Shown: positions 1-8,053 of the stretch, piece by piece
Position numbering within the stretch: the first letter of the stretch is position 1
Layout of the letters: each line of letters begins with the position of its first letter
Assembly (NCBI GenBank): GCA_002887195.1
Contig: PJAB01000482.1
Location: forward strand, 1-25,584
Direction: 5' to 3'
Length of the DNA: 25,584 nucleotides
Source of the DNA: Chrysochromulina parva
Taxonomy: Eukaryota > Haptophyta > Prymnesiales > Chrysochromulinaceae
Position numbers and translations under genes: made by a program
The notes under the pieces: model-generated
Told to the model about the DNA's origin: nothing
The model's input: only the letters and a program-made list of their open reading frames with translations
Databases searched by the model: none

Positions 1-390
1 AGTTTCACCCGCCCGCCGGCGCTCCGGGCTCGACAGTACGGGTCGAGGTGTTGCGCCTGCCGCCCTTAACGTTGTTCACTCTGGAAGACAACCAATCTAG
101 CGCAAGCGCTAGAACCCACCACGAATGCGACGCTCGAAAAGAAACGACGAAATGGGCAACGGTGGCCGCATGCCGTGCGGTGCCGTAACGGTGCGCTATC
201 CGGATGCGGATCCTATCAAGTGTCTGCTGCGGTCCGGTCTGAACCGGGGATGCACTATTACGGGACCCGGCGACCCGACCCGCGACCGGACCGTGACTAG
301 TGACTTATCTCGTCTCAACGGAACGTGATCCCGCCGCCGCCTCGTCCTCTATGCTCTAATAAGGAAGTTCTAGAACTGCGTCTCGCTCTC
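1..390. other. Left-edge intergenic sequence
   Basis: This stretch lies 3' of the SAM-like repeat gene, whose stop is at 391-393 on the minus strand. A 67-codon open frame (125-328, +) has arginine-rich, low-complexity content and no recognisable domain, so I do not call it a gene. I see no tRNA, repeat array or promoter signal I could defend. Confidence 0.4.
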
Positions 391-2454
391 TCATGACATC
401 CAAGGTGCGCTGGAGCGGGCGCACGAATTCACGAATTCGCGAATTCCTAAAGCGGCACGGATCTCCGCCTCACGCTGCGACAATGAGGCTCGCCGCGACT
501 GCGGCGGGCCTCTGGCATGATAAAAGAGCGCCCGTTGCGAAGCCGTCGCCGCTGCCACCACTCGCGCCTCCACCTCTGCGGCCACTCTGGCGGCGTGCTC
601 GGCGAGGGCCTCCTCCACTTCCGCAGCCGTTTGCGCCGCCTCCTTCGCAGCAACCTTAGCTGCCTCGGCTTCTGCCGCCGCCACCTCCGCCGCGAGCGCT
701 GACGCGTAGTCCAGGACCTTACTGCGCGCCTCAAGATAGCCGAGAGTGGCGCTCCGAGAGTGGCGCTCGGCTATCCGCGCGCTCATGACCTCTGCCTTGC
801 GCTCGAGCTTGGCTGCCAGCTGTTCGGCGAGCACGGGTTCAAACGGGTCGGGCGCCACCGCCAAGCGGAGCATGTTTTGGGTCGCGTGCATCCGTCGTAG
901 CTTCCGTTCGAGCGTGCGAACTTCCTTCGCAAGCGCAATCTCTGCAGGCGTCTGGGAGATAGCGGGCGGCTCTGCTACCGGCTGCGGCGTGTCACTTGTG
1001 CTCGTCAAGCCCGCAGCATGCCTCCGCGCATGCGCCTCCATGGCCAGACGTAACTGCTCCATTTGAATGCCTAGCGACAGTCGCTCTTGAAGCTTCGCAG
1101 AGAGCGGGAGAGTTGCCATGTACTCGTCGATCCCTATCAGATCATCTATCCTCACCAGATCCTCCACGCTCACGATGCCGTGCTCCTTCAGCACAACCTC
1201 CGCCTCGCCTGCCCCTACCTCGTTAAGGAAATTCTTGAATGTGTCGCCCCAAGTTAGAACCGGAGTTGAATGTGTCGGGAAGACTGCTGGTGGCGGTGGC
1301 GGCGGTGGCGGCGGTGGCGGCGGTGGCGGCGGTGGCGGCGGTGGCGGCGGTGGCGGCGGTGGCATCTCACAGGTGCTCGTCGAGTGCACATGCTCGACGA
1401 GGGCCCGTCGTAACTGTTCAATCGAGATGCCCAGGGACAGACGTTTCTGAAGCACCTCAGACAGAGGCAAAGTCGCCAGCTGCCACAGCTTGATCTCCAC
1501 CAGATCGTCGACGCTCACGATCCCGCACTCCTTGAGCACGCCCTCTGCCTCAGCTGCCCCGACCTCATTGAGAAAATTCTTGAAAGCATCCCCCCACCTC
1601 AGCCCTACAGCCGGCAGGGCGATGGCGGGTGGCTCTGCCGACGGCGGTGGCATGTCACTTGAACTCAACGAGTCGGCATCGCAAGTTCGAGCATGACTTT
1701 CCAATGCTCGTCGCAGCTGTTCCGTGCGAATGCCCAGGGACAGTCGCATCTGAAGCTTTTCAGACAGTGGCAGACTCGCCAACTGCTCGTCGTTGAACTC
1801 CACCAGATCGTCGACGCTCACGATCCCGCACTCCTTGAGCACGCCCTCTGCCTCAGCAGCCCCGGCCCCATGGAGAAAATTCCTGAAAATGTCGCCCCAC
1901 GCCAGCCCTGAACGGTGAGACTCCTTAGGTTTCGGAGGCTCAGCGTCCGCAATCTCCTCCATCTCCGCATCGCCAAAATCAAGCACTCTTGCGAGCGCCA
2001 TCTGCTGCCTACGCCGCAGCTGCGCGAGCGCCGTTGCGTACTCGAGGATCGAGATATCGCCGGTCTCCTTCGCCTCCCTGAGCGCGGCCAGCTGCTCCTC
2101 GAAGGAATCTTCCATGGAAGTATGAAGCACCATCGATGGACTGCCCACCGGATGCAAATGGTGGCTGGCTGGTGACTCTTGTACCGGCTGGTGACTGTTG
2201 GTGGGGCTCGTTGAGTCCGCAGCATGGCGTCGCGCACGCTCTCTCAAGGCCCGTCGGTGCGATTCAATGGATATGCCGAGTGACAGTCGCTTCTGCAGCT
2301 CCTCCGATAGCGGCAGATCGTCCATGCTCCGCCTCACAAGATCGTCCACGCTCACGATGCCGAACTCCTTCAGCACATCCTCCGCCTCACCTGCCCCCAC
2401 CTCATTGAGAAAATTCTTGAATGTGTCGCCCCACGCCAGCGACGACATAGGCAT
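391..2454 (-). CDS. SAM-like four-repeat protein with poly-Pro tract and Ala-rich coiled coil
   Basis: A single-exon 687-aa protein that I cannot assign to a named family. It holds four copies of a roughly 65-75-residue module at about residues 7-75, 184-258, 285-357 and 400-480. The module pattern is WGDxFKNFLNEVG, then EAExVLKExGIVSVDDLV, then LPLSExLQxRLSLGI and EQLRRAL. Its helical pattern (W..FL..G, then GI.S.DDL, then LPL...RL) resembles a sterile alpha motif (SAM) domain, usually a protein-interaction or polymerisation module; this is inference from pattern only. Residues 365-389 are 25 consecutive prolines between modules 3 and 4. Residues about 505-640 are charged and alanine-rich and should form a long coiled coil. 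Module 1 is shortened in its second half and module 4 carries an extra RIDDLIGID-type insertion. No signal peptide or membrane segment is seen. The first ATG (2452-2454) is used; a second follows two codons later. A cytoplasmic or cytoskeletal scaffold role is conceivable but unproven. Confidence 0.75.
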   Translation of the reverse strand: MPMSSLAWGDTFKNFLNEVGAGEAEDVLKEFGIVSVDDLVRRSMDDLPLSEELQKRLSLGISIESHRRALRERARRHAADSTSPTNSHQPVQESPASHHLHPVGSPSMVLHTSMEDSFEEQLAALREAKETGDISILEYATALAQLRRRQQMALARVLDFGDAEMEEIADAEPPKPKESHRSGLAWGDIFRNFLHGAGAAEAEGVLKECGIVSVDDLVEFNDEQLASLPLSEKLQMRLSLGIRTEQLRRALESHARTCDADSLSSSDMPPPSAEPPAIALPAVGLRWGDAFKNFLNEVGAAEAEGVLKECGIVSVDDLVEIKLWQLATLPLSEVLQKRLSLGISIEQLRRALVEHVHSTSTCEMPPPPPPPPPPPPPPPPPPPPPPPPPAVFPTHSTPVLTWGDTFKNFLNEVGAGEAEVVLKEHGIVSVEDLVRIDDLIGIDEYMATLPLSAKLQERLSLGIQMEQLRLAMEAHARRHAAGLTSTSDTPQPVAEPPAISQTPAEIALAKEVRTLERKLRRMHATQNMLRLAVAPDPFEPVLAEQLAAKLERKAEVMSARIAERHSRSATLGYLEARSKVLDYASALAAEVAAAEAEAAKVAAKEAAQTAAEVEEALAEHAARVAAEVEARVVAAATASQRALFYHARGPPQSRRASLSQREAEIRAALGIREFVNSCARSSAPWMS
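1288..1362 (-). repeat. 25-codon poly-proline trinucleotide tract
   Basis: The plus strand reads as repeats of the nonamer GGTGGCGGC. On the coding minus strand this gives 25 CCN proline codons, mostly CCG and CCA. The tract links SAM-like modules 3 and 4. Its plus strand has runs of GG at regular spacing, and its length is probably variable between strains. Confidence 0.95.
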
Positions 2455-2702
2455 TTTCCGCCAGCAGAGCCTCGTGTCGGCCTCGCGGCGAGCGCCCGCG
2501 CGAAAACGCTCGATGAACCTTCGATCCAGAACGAAGAACTCTGCACCTCGAGTGCAATCGGTTTGAACGTGAACATCCCAAACATGTAAAGTTTGGCAGA
2601 AGGTGAGACGAAAAATGGTTTCATTTCACCGACAAACGCGGTCGCTCACGATGAGTTTCGCGGGCGCTCGAGGTAGCGCGAGGTTCCACAACGTGAACGC
2701 AC
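2455..2702. promoter_or_regulatory. Divergent promoter region, SAM-like repeat gene / HP1-like gene
   Basis: A 248-bp spacer separates two start codons that face away from each other, so both promoters must lie here or overlap the genes. It contains GAACGTGAAC at 2565-2574 and ACGTGAAC at 2691-2698, the latter five bases before the plus-strand ATG. No TATA box is evident. Confidence 0.45.
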
Positions 2703-3521
2703 ATGCGAGCCAACGTGATCATGGTGCGCGATGAGGCCATCGGCGAGATTGTCGCGCGGAGTGGCGGGTACGAGAAGATCGAAAAGTACGGGCAGTGGAT
2801 GCGCATCGCAAATTCGTTGGGCTTGCGCAAGGACCAGGCGCAGGCGGTGAAGGCGCGGTACGAGGACATGCTGCGCGCCTCGGCGGAGGCAGACGAGCGC
2901 GAGGATGAGGAGGACGAGGAGTTCGAGGTCGAGGACATCCTCGACTCACGCACGGATGACAAGGGTAACATTGAGTACCTGGTCAAGTGGAAGGACGCGG
3001 CCGGCGACGACGATGGCGAGGAGGCCGATGAGCTCAATATGACGTGGGAGCCTCGTGCTCACCTCGCTTGCCCTGAACTGCTGCAGCAATTCGAGGAAAA
3101 GCAGCGGCGCATGCAGTTCGGCAGCTCAGTCGCCGCCAGCGGCGATGGCGACGACGACGGCGAGGAGGGGGCAACCGCAGCTCCGGGTCCGGGCGCGTCG
3201 AGCGCTGATGGTGCGGCTGCCATCGAGGACGAGGACGGCGCCGGCGCGGCGGCCAGCAAGCGCAAACATGACGAGCGTGACGGTCCGGTCGGGGAGCTGG
3301 CGAGCCCGCCTACGGGTGCCGAAGGGCCGCCAGCGTCGAGCGCGAGCGACACGTGGCAGCGCATCGTGCGGCTGCGGAGGCCCGAGGGATCTGGGGCTCC
3401 ACTGGTCTTCGAGGTGCTCACCGCCGCTGGAGGGCACGTGCTGCTCCCGAACGAGAAGTTGCGGAACGAGGCCCCGCTCCTCCTCGTCGACTTTTACGAG
3501 CAGCGGCTCCAATTCGAGTAG
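2703..3521 (+). CDS. HP1-like protein: partial ARID + chromodomain + chromoshadow domain
   Basis: A 272-aa protein, probably a nuclear chromatin factor. Residues about 7-58 look like the C-terminal half of an ARID DNA-binding domain (GGYEKIEKYGQWMRIANSLG, then ARYEDML). Residues about 73-133 form a chromodomain (EFEVEDIL, EYLVKWK, TWEP). Residues about 217-272 form a chromoshadow domain (WQRIV, LVFEVLT, FYEQRLQF), the dimerisation and PxVxL-binding module of HP1. An acidic, Ala/Gly-rich linker with a basic SKRKH patch (185-189) joins the two. By alignment with HP1, cage positions 1 and 2 are F74 and W96, but the third aromatic is replaced by A99, and about ten acidic residues are inserted before TWEP. 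Methyl-lysine binding may therefore be weak. An in-frame stop lies nine bases upstream of the ATG (2694-2696), so either the ARID is truly truncated or a 5' exon has been missed. Codon 7 (ATG at 2721) is an alternative start. Confidence 0.8.
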   Translation: MRANVIMVRDEAIGEIVARSGGYEKIEKYGQWMRIANSLGLRKDQAQAVKARYEDMLRASAEADEREDEEDEEFEVEDILDSRTDDKGNIEYLVKWKDAAGDDDGEEADELNMTWEPRAHLACPELLQQFEEKQRRMQFGSSVAASGDGDDDGEEGATAAPGPGASSADGAAAIEDEDGAGAAASKRKHDERDGPVGELASPPTGAEGPPASSASDTWQRIVRLRRPEGSGAPLVFEVLTAAGGHVLLPNEKLRNEAPLLLVDFYEQRLQFE

Positions 3522-3901
3522 AATGGCACTGGGCGCATACCTAGGTCATCGCTTGCAAGATAGTGCGAGGTGCATTAAAAACTGCGAGGACGTACTCGAA
3601 ACCGTCCCGCGGCGCGACGGCCTGTCCGCGAGTCTAGTCGCAAATCTCTCCGCCGTGCGTGTTCTAGCATGTCAAGTTTTTCTCGAACAACTGCCGAAGC
3701 CCCAAGGAGTCTTGACAAATAGCCCTGAGAGTCGGCGCCGCACCTGGCGCGCCCGCCACATGCGCGCCCCGCGCCGCCGTGCCGGGGCGGCGCGCGCCGC
3801 GCGGCCCACGGGCGTCGCACATTCATCAATTAGGAAAAACGCAACCCACGACGGACCCTTGCTTTGGAAAGTGCTGGATGTCCCCCGTGGTCCAACTCAC
3901 A
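3522..3901. other. Convergent intergenic region with GC-rich island
   Basis: The HP1-like gene and the lipase gene end here from opposite sides. The stretch from about 3735 to 3815 is extremely GC-rich and rich in GCGCGCC/GGCGCGC words that could fold on themselves. I see no open frame with domain content. Confidence 0.4.
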
Positions 3902-4852
3902 TCAAGGAGGCTTTGGGTCCTGGCAATGCGGCTCCGTAACGTTGCAGTCGCATGGGTTCAACCCTAAATAGGAACAGTGATCGCACGTGTGCTCGAGCGT
4001 CTGCACCAGCGACCACTGATACGAGCACCTCACATCGAGCTCGTCGTCGCAGATCACGTAGTGGCCAAGCGCCGTCCGGTTGTAGTATACCTCGGGCTGC
4101 GGGTGGGCCCAATCCTCCCCCAGCGAAGGACGTGACATATTGCGCAGTGGCACGTGAGGCACTGCGTCACGGTAGTCGACGACGCGGTAATACACCGCGC
4201 CTGCATCGGTGAGCTGCTGTGTGAACGCGGCCGCAAACGCTTCGTTCCCAACTCGCGGCTGGCCATACGTGTAGACACGGTGGATCTTCCAATCACCGTT
4301 ATCGTTCAGAAGATCATAAGCAGCCAGTGCAGCCATCGCCGCCCCGAGCGAGTGGCCCGTGATCGCGAGCTGCGTGCCGCTGCTCGTCCTGCATTGGAGC
4401 GTATTGAGGTGAGCGCGCACCTGTTCTGCCACCGAATACCAGGCGCCCAGAAATCCGCTGTGAACCAAACACTGATTTCCAGTGTGCCAATCGGAGCAGT
4501 TTCCACCTTTCTGACCATCGGGAAACGGCACGGGTAAGAAATATGCATCTTCGAGGTCGTTGAGCGTGTTCTTACTGCCGCGGAACACCACCACGCACTC
4601 GCTTGAATTGCGTCTCATGACATATGCCATCGTCTTGAATGTCTTGTTCTCAGCGATAAGGGGCGGGCTCACGGGCGTGACTTTGGACCAGGTGAGCGCC
4701 GATGGCCAGCCCGCATTATCAGAGCAATCACAGGCTTGGTTGAGCCAAATATCATCGATGGCAATCTTCTCATCATACGCCGCAACTTGGACGCGAAGCG
4801 CAGCGCCACAGAGGCCGCACGAGACGAGCACGAGTGCAAGTGCACGCTCCAT
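3902..4852 (-). CDS. Secreted class 3 (fungal-type) lipase
   Basis: A 316-aa alpha/beta hydrolase of the Lipase_3 family, expected to hydrolyse acylglycerol esters. Residues 1-19 form a signal peptide (hydrophobic ALALVLVSCGLCGAA). The oxyanion region is VVVFRGSKN (87-95). The nucleophile elbow is GHSLGAA with Ser168, and the acid is probably Asp229 in YRDAVPHVP. The catalytic His is best placed at H292 in CDHCSYLGL, which matches the DHLSYFG-type segment of fungal lipases; the HPQPEVYY segment (250-257) also fits the family. Many cysteines (for example C41, C43, C119, C128, C300, C302, C310) and NxS/T sites suggest disulfides and glycosylation in the secretory route. Length and motif spacing are normal for the family and there is no sign of an intron. 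It diverges from GUN4 across 222 bp. Substrate and destination (outside the cell or a vacuole) cannot be read from the sequence. Confidence 0.9.
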   Translation of the reverse strand: MERALALVLVSCGLCGAALRVQVAAYDEKIAIDDIWLNQACDCSDNAGWPSALTWSKVTPVSPPLIAENKTFKTMAYVMRRNSSECVVVFRGSKNTLNDLEDAYFLPVPFPDGQKGGNCSDWHTGNQCLVHSGFLGAWYSVAEQVRAHLNTLQCRTSSGTQLAITGHSLGAAMAALAAYDLLNDNGDWKIHRVYTYGQPRVGNEAFAAAFTQQLTDAGAVYYRVVDYRDAVPHVPLRNMSRPSLGEDWAHPQPEVYYNRTALGHYVICDDELDVRCSYQWSLVQTLEHTCDHCSYLGLNPCDCNVTEPHCQDPKPP

Positions 4853-5074
4853 TTTTCGGCGGGGCCGTCGCTGGCCGTCGGCTCATTTTCACAGCCAATG
4901 GTTTAATTCACACCCAAGACACCGTTTTCACACCGAACGGCTCTGAGGCCTATCCCCCCATACACTCTTCTACATTGACACACGCGTAGCCGATCGTATT
5001 AATATGGATAGGGAACTTTCGTTGATCAATCGGACTGCCGAGCAGACATCTCCACCTGGAAGTCACTTTTAATA
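4853..5074. promoter_or_regulatory. Divergent promoter region, lipase / GUN4
   Basis: A 222-bp spacer between divergent start codons. It includes a CCAAT pentamer at 4895-4899. The sequence is AT-richer than its surroundings, particularly near the GUN4 start (TTTTAATA just before ATG 5075). Confidence 0.4.
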
Positions 5075-5731
5075 ATGAGCGTCGTCGCCGTCGCCGCAAT
5101 GCTCTCGCTCGCGTTCGCACCGGGTCAGGTGGGTCGTGTGCCCGCCACTGTGCCGCTACGCACCCGTCCCGCCCTGTGCGCGACGGAGGTGCCGGAGGCG
5201 CCGGAAGCGCCGGAGGCGCCCATGGTTGAGCGTCCGAAGATCGAGACGACATGCGGGTTCGACTATGTGCCACTACTCACGGCACTGCAGGCAGGCGAGT
5301 TCCGCGAGGCGGATCAGCTGACGCGCGACGCGCTCATCACGCTCGCGGGTGATAAGGCTGTCGATCGCGGCTACGTCTACTTCACCGAGGTGCCAAACCT
5401 TCCCGTTGAGGACATGGCGACCATCGAGCGCCTCTGGCAGGCCTACAGCGGTGGCAAGTTTGGCTATGCGGTGCAGGCGCAGGCGTATATGTCGAAGAAG
5501 GTTAACCGAAACTTCGAGACCTTCTTCGAGCGGATAGGCTGGAAGAAAGCCGACGGCACACTCGTGCGCTGGCTGCCCGAGGCGAAAAACGACGAATTCA
5601 TCTATGACGTGGACAAGGCACCCAAAGGCCACCTGCCTCTCACGTCGACGCTCCGCGGGCAGCAGCTACTAAAGGGGCTCCTCACCCACAAGGCCTGGCA
5701 GCGTGCCGAGTTCAAGGACGTCACCTTCTGA
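5075..5731 (+). CDS. GUN4: Plastid GUN4-domain protein (Mg-chelatase regulator)
   Basis: A 218-aa protein. GUN4 binds porphyrins and stimulates magnesium chelatase, the entry step of chlorophyll synthesis, in the plastid. The GUN4 domain runs from about residue 62 to 188: DYVPLLTALQAGEFREADQL, then LWQAYSGGKFGYAVQ (120-134), then FFERIGW (150-156), then GHLPLTS (185-191). Residues 1-16 form a hydrophobic signal-peptide-like stretch ending in LAFAPG. This is the AFAP-type cleavage motif with a critical phenylalanine used for import into complex red-derived plastids. A basic, hydroxylated transit-like stretch follows, then a short EAP repeat (PEAPEAPEAP, 40-49). There is a single exon and no broken motif. 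The bipartite presequence is the strongest lineage clue in the window. Confidence 0.93.
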   Translation: MSVVAVAAMLSLAFAPGQVGRVPATVPLRTRPALCATEVPEAPEAPEAPMVERPKIETTCGFDYVPLLTALQAGEFREADQLTRDALITLAGDKAVDRGYVYFTEVPNLPVEDMATIERLWQAYSGGKFGYAVQAQAYMSKKVNRNFETFFERIGWKKADGTLVRWLPEAKNDEFIYDVDKAPKGHLPLTSTLRGQQLLKGLLTHKAWQRAEFKDVTF

Positions 5732-6867
5732 GCCGCCGATGGGAGTTCAGCTCGAATCGAATCGCGAGAGAGATCACCCGGCACAGTCACCCCGGTCGAG
5801 CTTGAATTAGAACTGTACCGCCCAACGGCCCATTCGGTCTTGTCGGGCCCACTTCGTGTGGGCGTGAAATAGGTTGTACCGCGCGCAAGCTAGAGTGTAA
5901 CGATGCGCGAAGGTGACGCTCTGCAGCACGTCGCCGCGTCCTACATTCGAAATCGGGGCGCGCCCCGGCCGGGCGCCGGGGGGCCGCGGCGGGCGCCGCG
6001 GGCGCCGGCCCCTCGGCGAATCCGGATCCCCATCCCGTCGGCGAATGGCAGGAGAACACGTCTCGCGTCGCCGCTCTCCACAATGAACTGACATAAGCGT
6101 CAAAAGCACGCGACGCGCGGCGCGGTCTCGCCGCGCCGCTCTCGCCCCGCCCCCGGACAGGTCTGTCGTTCACCGCCGACCGTGTGGTCCGGGACCGAGG
6201 CGCCATCGCGCGCTTCACCCAGCGTCGGCGCCGCGCGCGCCCCGGACCGGAGCGCCGGCTCCGGGCGGCGATCGTACGACGGGCGACGCCTCGCCGCGCC
6301 CACTCGGACGCGCACGAATCGTACAAACGACGGAGCGGGTCGCCGCCCCCGCGCGGGGCGCGTGCCGCCGGACCGGCCGCGGGTTGGAAACCGGTCGCGT
6401 GACCGCGTGCCCTAGCGTGCCCGGTGATGCGGTACCCGACGTGTTCGCGCAAAAACGGCCGCTTTACGATGTTATATACTTACTGGGCCGCGCGGCCCGG
6501 AACCTCAAATATACATCGACTGGGCCGCGAGTTCGATGTCGGCTGTCGCGAGGCGCTGAGGGCCCCCCTTCATACGGTATGCCGCGCGCGCTCCAGTAGG
6601 AGTAGCCTACACCCAGTAGCCTACATACAGTAGGACTCCTACACCCAGTACGCAGTGGCCTACATCCTGTCTGCACCGCGCGCCACCACGAGCTCGCGGC
6701 GAAAGCCAAGGGTGCCGCTGGCCCATACCCTTCTCCTTCGGCGAAGGCACGTGCGGGTGGGCACTCTGTTGGCCCTTTCCTTATTAGGACATCGGTCTCC
6801 AAAAGTCGAACGCGATGGTCACACGGTGCCGAACACGGTGCCTCATTTAGCGGACGCCGCGAGCCCT
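5732..6867. other. Long GC-rich convergent intergenic region
   Basis: A 1.1-kb spacer between the ends of GUN4 and the IMPase-like gene. From about 5950 to 6400 it is dominated by GC-rich, self-complementary words such as GGGGCGCGCCCC and GGGCGCCGCGGGCGCC. A perfect palindrome GGGCCGCGCGGCCC sits near 6485. Long open frames on both strands are the compositional kind (Arg/Ala/Pro-rich) with no domain. I looked for tRNA-like structure and found none convincing. Confidence 0.4.
6594..6661. repeat. Short imperfect repeat of CAGTAGG / CCTACA words
   Basis: A 68-bp cluster in which CAGTAG, GCCTACA and CACCCAGTA recur several times. GTAGGAG (6596-6602) and CTCCTAC (6636-6642) are inverted, so a hairpin is possible. 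It lies in the 3' flank of the IMPase-like gene. Function unknown. Confidence 0.6.
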
Positions 6868-7863
6868 TCAGTCCTTCAGTACGACGGTGGCCTGGCACAG
6901 GGTGCGACGCAGTGTCTTCGCGAGCGCCTCGGAGCCGGCGGCACACACCGACGGCGAGGTCAAGTCGAAAGGAATATCATTTTCGGCCCGGAGGAAGACG
7001 ACACCACTCGCGTCGCCGATGGCCTTGGCCGCACACCAGTCCCAGGCCTTCGGCACGTCCTTCTTGTGCAGGCCCACGTAGAAGGCGCTCGCGCGACCGG
7101 CGGCCACCCACGCGAGCGCGAGCACTGTCGAGCCGACGATGCGCACCCCGAACGTGTTCGCGAGCAGAAGAGCCTCGTGGCATGCGGCGAGCCGCCGGGC
7201 GCCCTTGGGCGAGCGCTCGTACCCGACGTCCGTGAGCACCATGGCCTTGTCCAAGGCCGTGCGCTTCGCATCGGCGCGCATGCGCACGCCGTTGAGGTAC
7301 GCGCCCTCGGCCGCCACGCCAACGAAAAGCTCGTCCCGAAAAGGGTCGTAGATGACACCGAGCGCGGGCACGCCGTTAAGGCACAGGCCGATGCTCACGA
7401 CCGACAGCGGCAGCGACGTGCAAAAGTTCTGCGTGCCGTCGATCGGGTCGACGATCCACGTCGGTACGCTCGGGTCCACCATCGGCACCTTGCCGCCGGC
7501 TGCGGCGCACGACTCCTCGCCGATAACCGCATGTGTCGGAAAGATCAGCTTGAGAGTGTCGATGACGAGCCGCTCGTTGGCGAGATCGGTGGCCGTCTGT
7601 GGGTCGATTCCGTGCTTGCCGTCCTTTAGGTTGAGCCCAGATTGGCTGTCTACTGCTGCAATTGCCTCAAGCATCGCCTCGCCGCATTGCACCGCCAGAC
7701 GCACGGCGACCTCCATCTCAGTCGTGAGCGTCTTGAAACCGATTCCGCGGAGGATGCGCAGGTGGCGTGCGGCGGCACGCGAGGAGCGACGGCGGCGCGC
7801 GAGTACGAGCAAGCCCACGACCAGTGCCGCGCCAGCGGCGACTGCTACGTGGCGCGTCGTCAT
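6868..7863 (-). CDS. Inositol-monophosphatase-family phosphatase with N-terminal membrane anchor
   Basis: A Mg2+-dependent phosphatase of the IMPase/FIG superfamily. The frame is open further upstream, to a GTG at 7941, but the first ATG is at 7863, giving 331 aa. Residues 5-22 form a hydrophobic segment followed by RRRR, so the enzyme is probably anchored in a membrane. Motifs, numbered from that ATG: GEES (115-118, metal-binding Glu), WIVDPIDGTQNF (136-147, with D139 and D142) and AWDWCAAKAIGDASG (273-287, with D275). The second motif reads DGTQNF where DGTTNF is commoner. The sequence alone cannot tell whether the substrate is inositol phosphate, a histidinol phosphate or PAP. The gene is a single exon and diverges from RRP7. 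Confidence 0.88.
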   Translation of the reverse strand: MTTRHVAVAAGAALVVGLLVLARRRRSSRAAARHLRILRGIGFKTLTTEMEVAVRLAVQCGEAMLEAIAAVDSQSGLNLKDGKHGIDPQTATDLANERLVIDTLKLIFPTHAVIGEESCAAAGGKVPMVDPSVPTWIVDPIDGTQNFCTSLPLSVVSIGLCLNGVPALGVIYDPFRDELFVGVAAEGAYLNGVRMRADAKRTALDKAMVLTDVGYERSPKGARRLAACHEALLLANTFGVRIVGSTVLALAWVAAGRASAFYVGLHKKDVPKAWDWCAAKAIGDASGVVFLRAENDIPFDLTSPSVCAAGSEALAKTLRRTLCQATVVLKD

Positions 7864-8053
7864 CGGAAGACCTCGGCGACTGGCCACGGAGGACGCGTTT
7901 CCGAGCACATGCGTTGCAGAGATGCGCAGCGCACCCGCCACGAAGTGAATCCGACGGCATAGAGGATACAGGTAACTATTCTAGGAACCTACATGTTCTA
8001 GGAACCTACATGTACGTCGGGGTTTTGCACCAATATACTGAGGAGGCTACGTC
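7864..8053. promoter_or_regulatory. Divergent promoter region, IMPase-like gene / RRP7
   Basis: A 190-bp spacer between the two ATG codons. It holds a CCAAT at 8030-8034, followed by TATACT, about 20 bases before the RRP7 start, and a perfect 17-bp tandem duplication (7979-8012). Confidence 0.4.
7979..8012. repeat. Perfect 17-bp tandem duplication
   Basis: The 17-mer TTCTAGGAACCTACATG occurs twice with no spacer (7979-7995 and 7996-8012). It lies between two divergent genes, 41 bp before the RRP7 start. It could be a doubled regulatory site or a recent slippage event. Confidence 0.95.

Noticed and set aside
125..328. 67-codon plus-strand ORF at the left edge
   Set aside because: No domain, Arg-rich, and no support from context.
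1118..1450. Plus-strand frame with a poly-glycine run
   Set aside because: It is the complement of the poly-proline tract; the minus frame has four conserved modules around it.
3055..3939. 294-codon plus-strand frame in a second phase of the HP1-like gene
   Set aside because: It is Arg/Ser-rich with no domain, while the other phase encodes clear chromo and chromoshadow domains.
5787..6452. 221-codon minus-strand frame in the GC-rich spacer
   Set aside because: Its content is almost only Arg, Ala, Pro and Gly, as expected from GC-rich DNA without stops, and there is no recognisable motif.
5732..6867. tRNA or rRNA gene in the long spacer
   Set aside because: The GTTCGA-like word near 6530 lacks matching acceptor, D and anticodon stems; nothing resembles rRNA.
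6655..7629. 324-codon open frame on the plus strand
   Set aside because: It is the antisense shadow of the IMPase-like gene, whose motifs (GEES, DPIDGT, WD) prove the minus frame; the plus frame has no domain.
7864..7941. Longer IMPase-like N terminus (26 extra codons)
   Set aside because: It begins at GTG, and no in-frame ATG lies between it and the upstream stop; 7863 is the first ATG.
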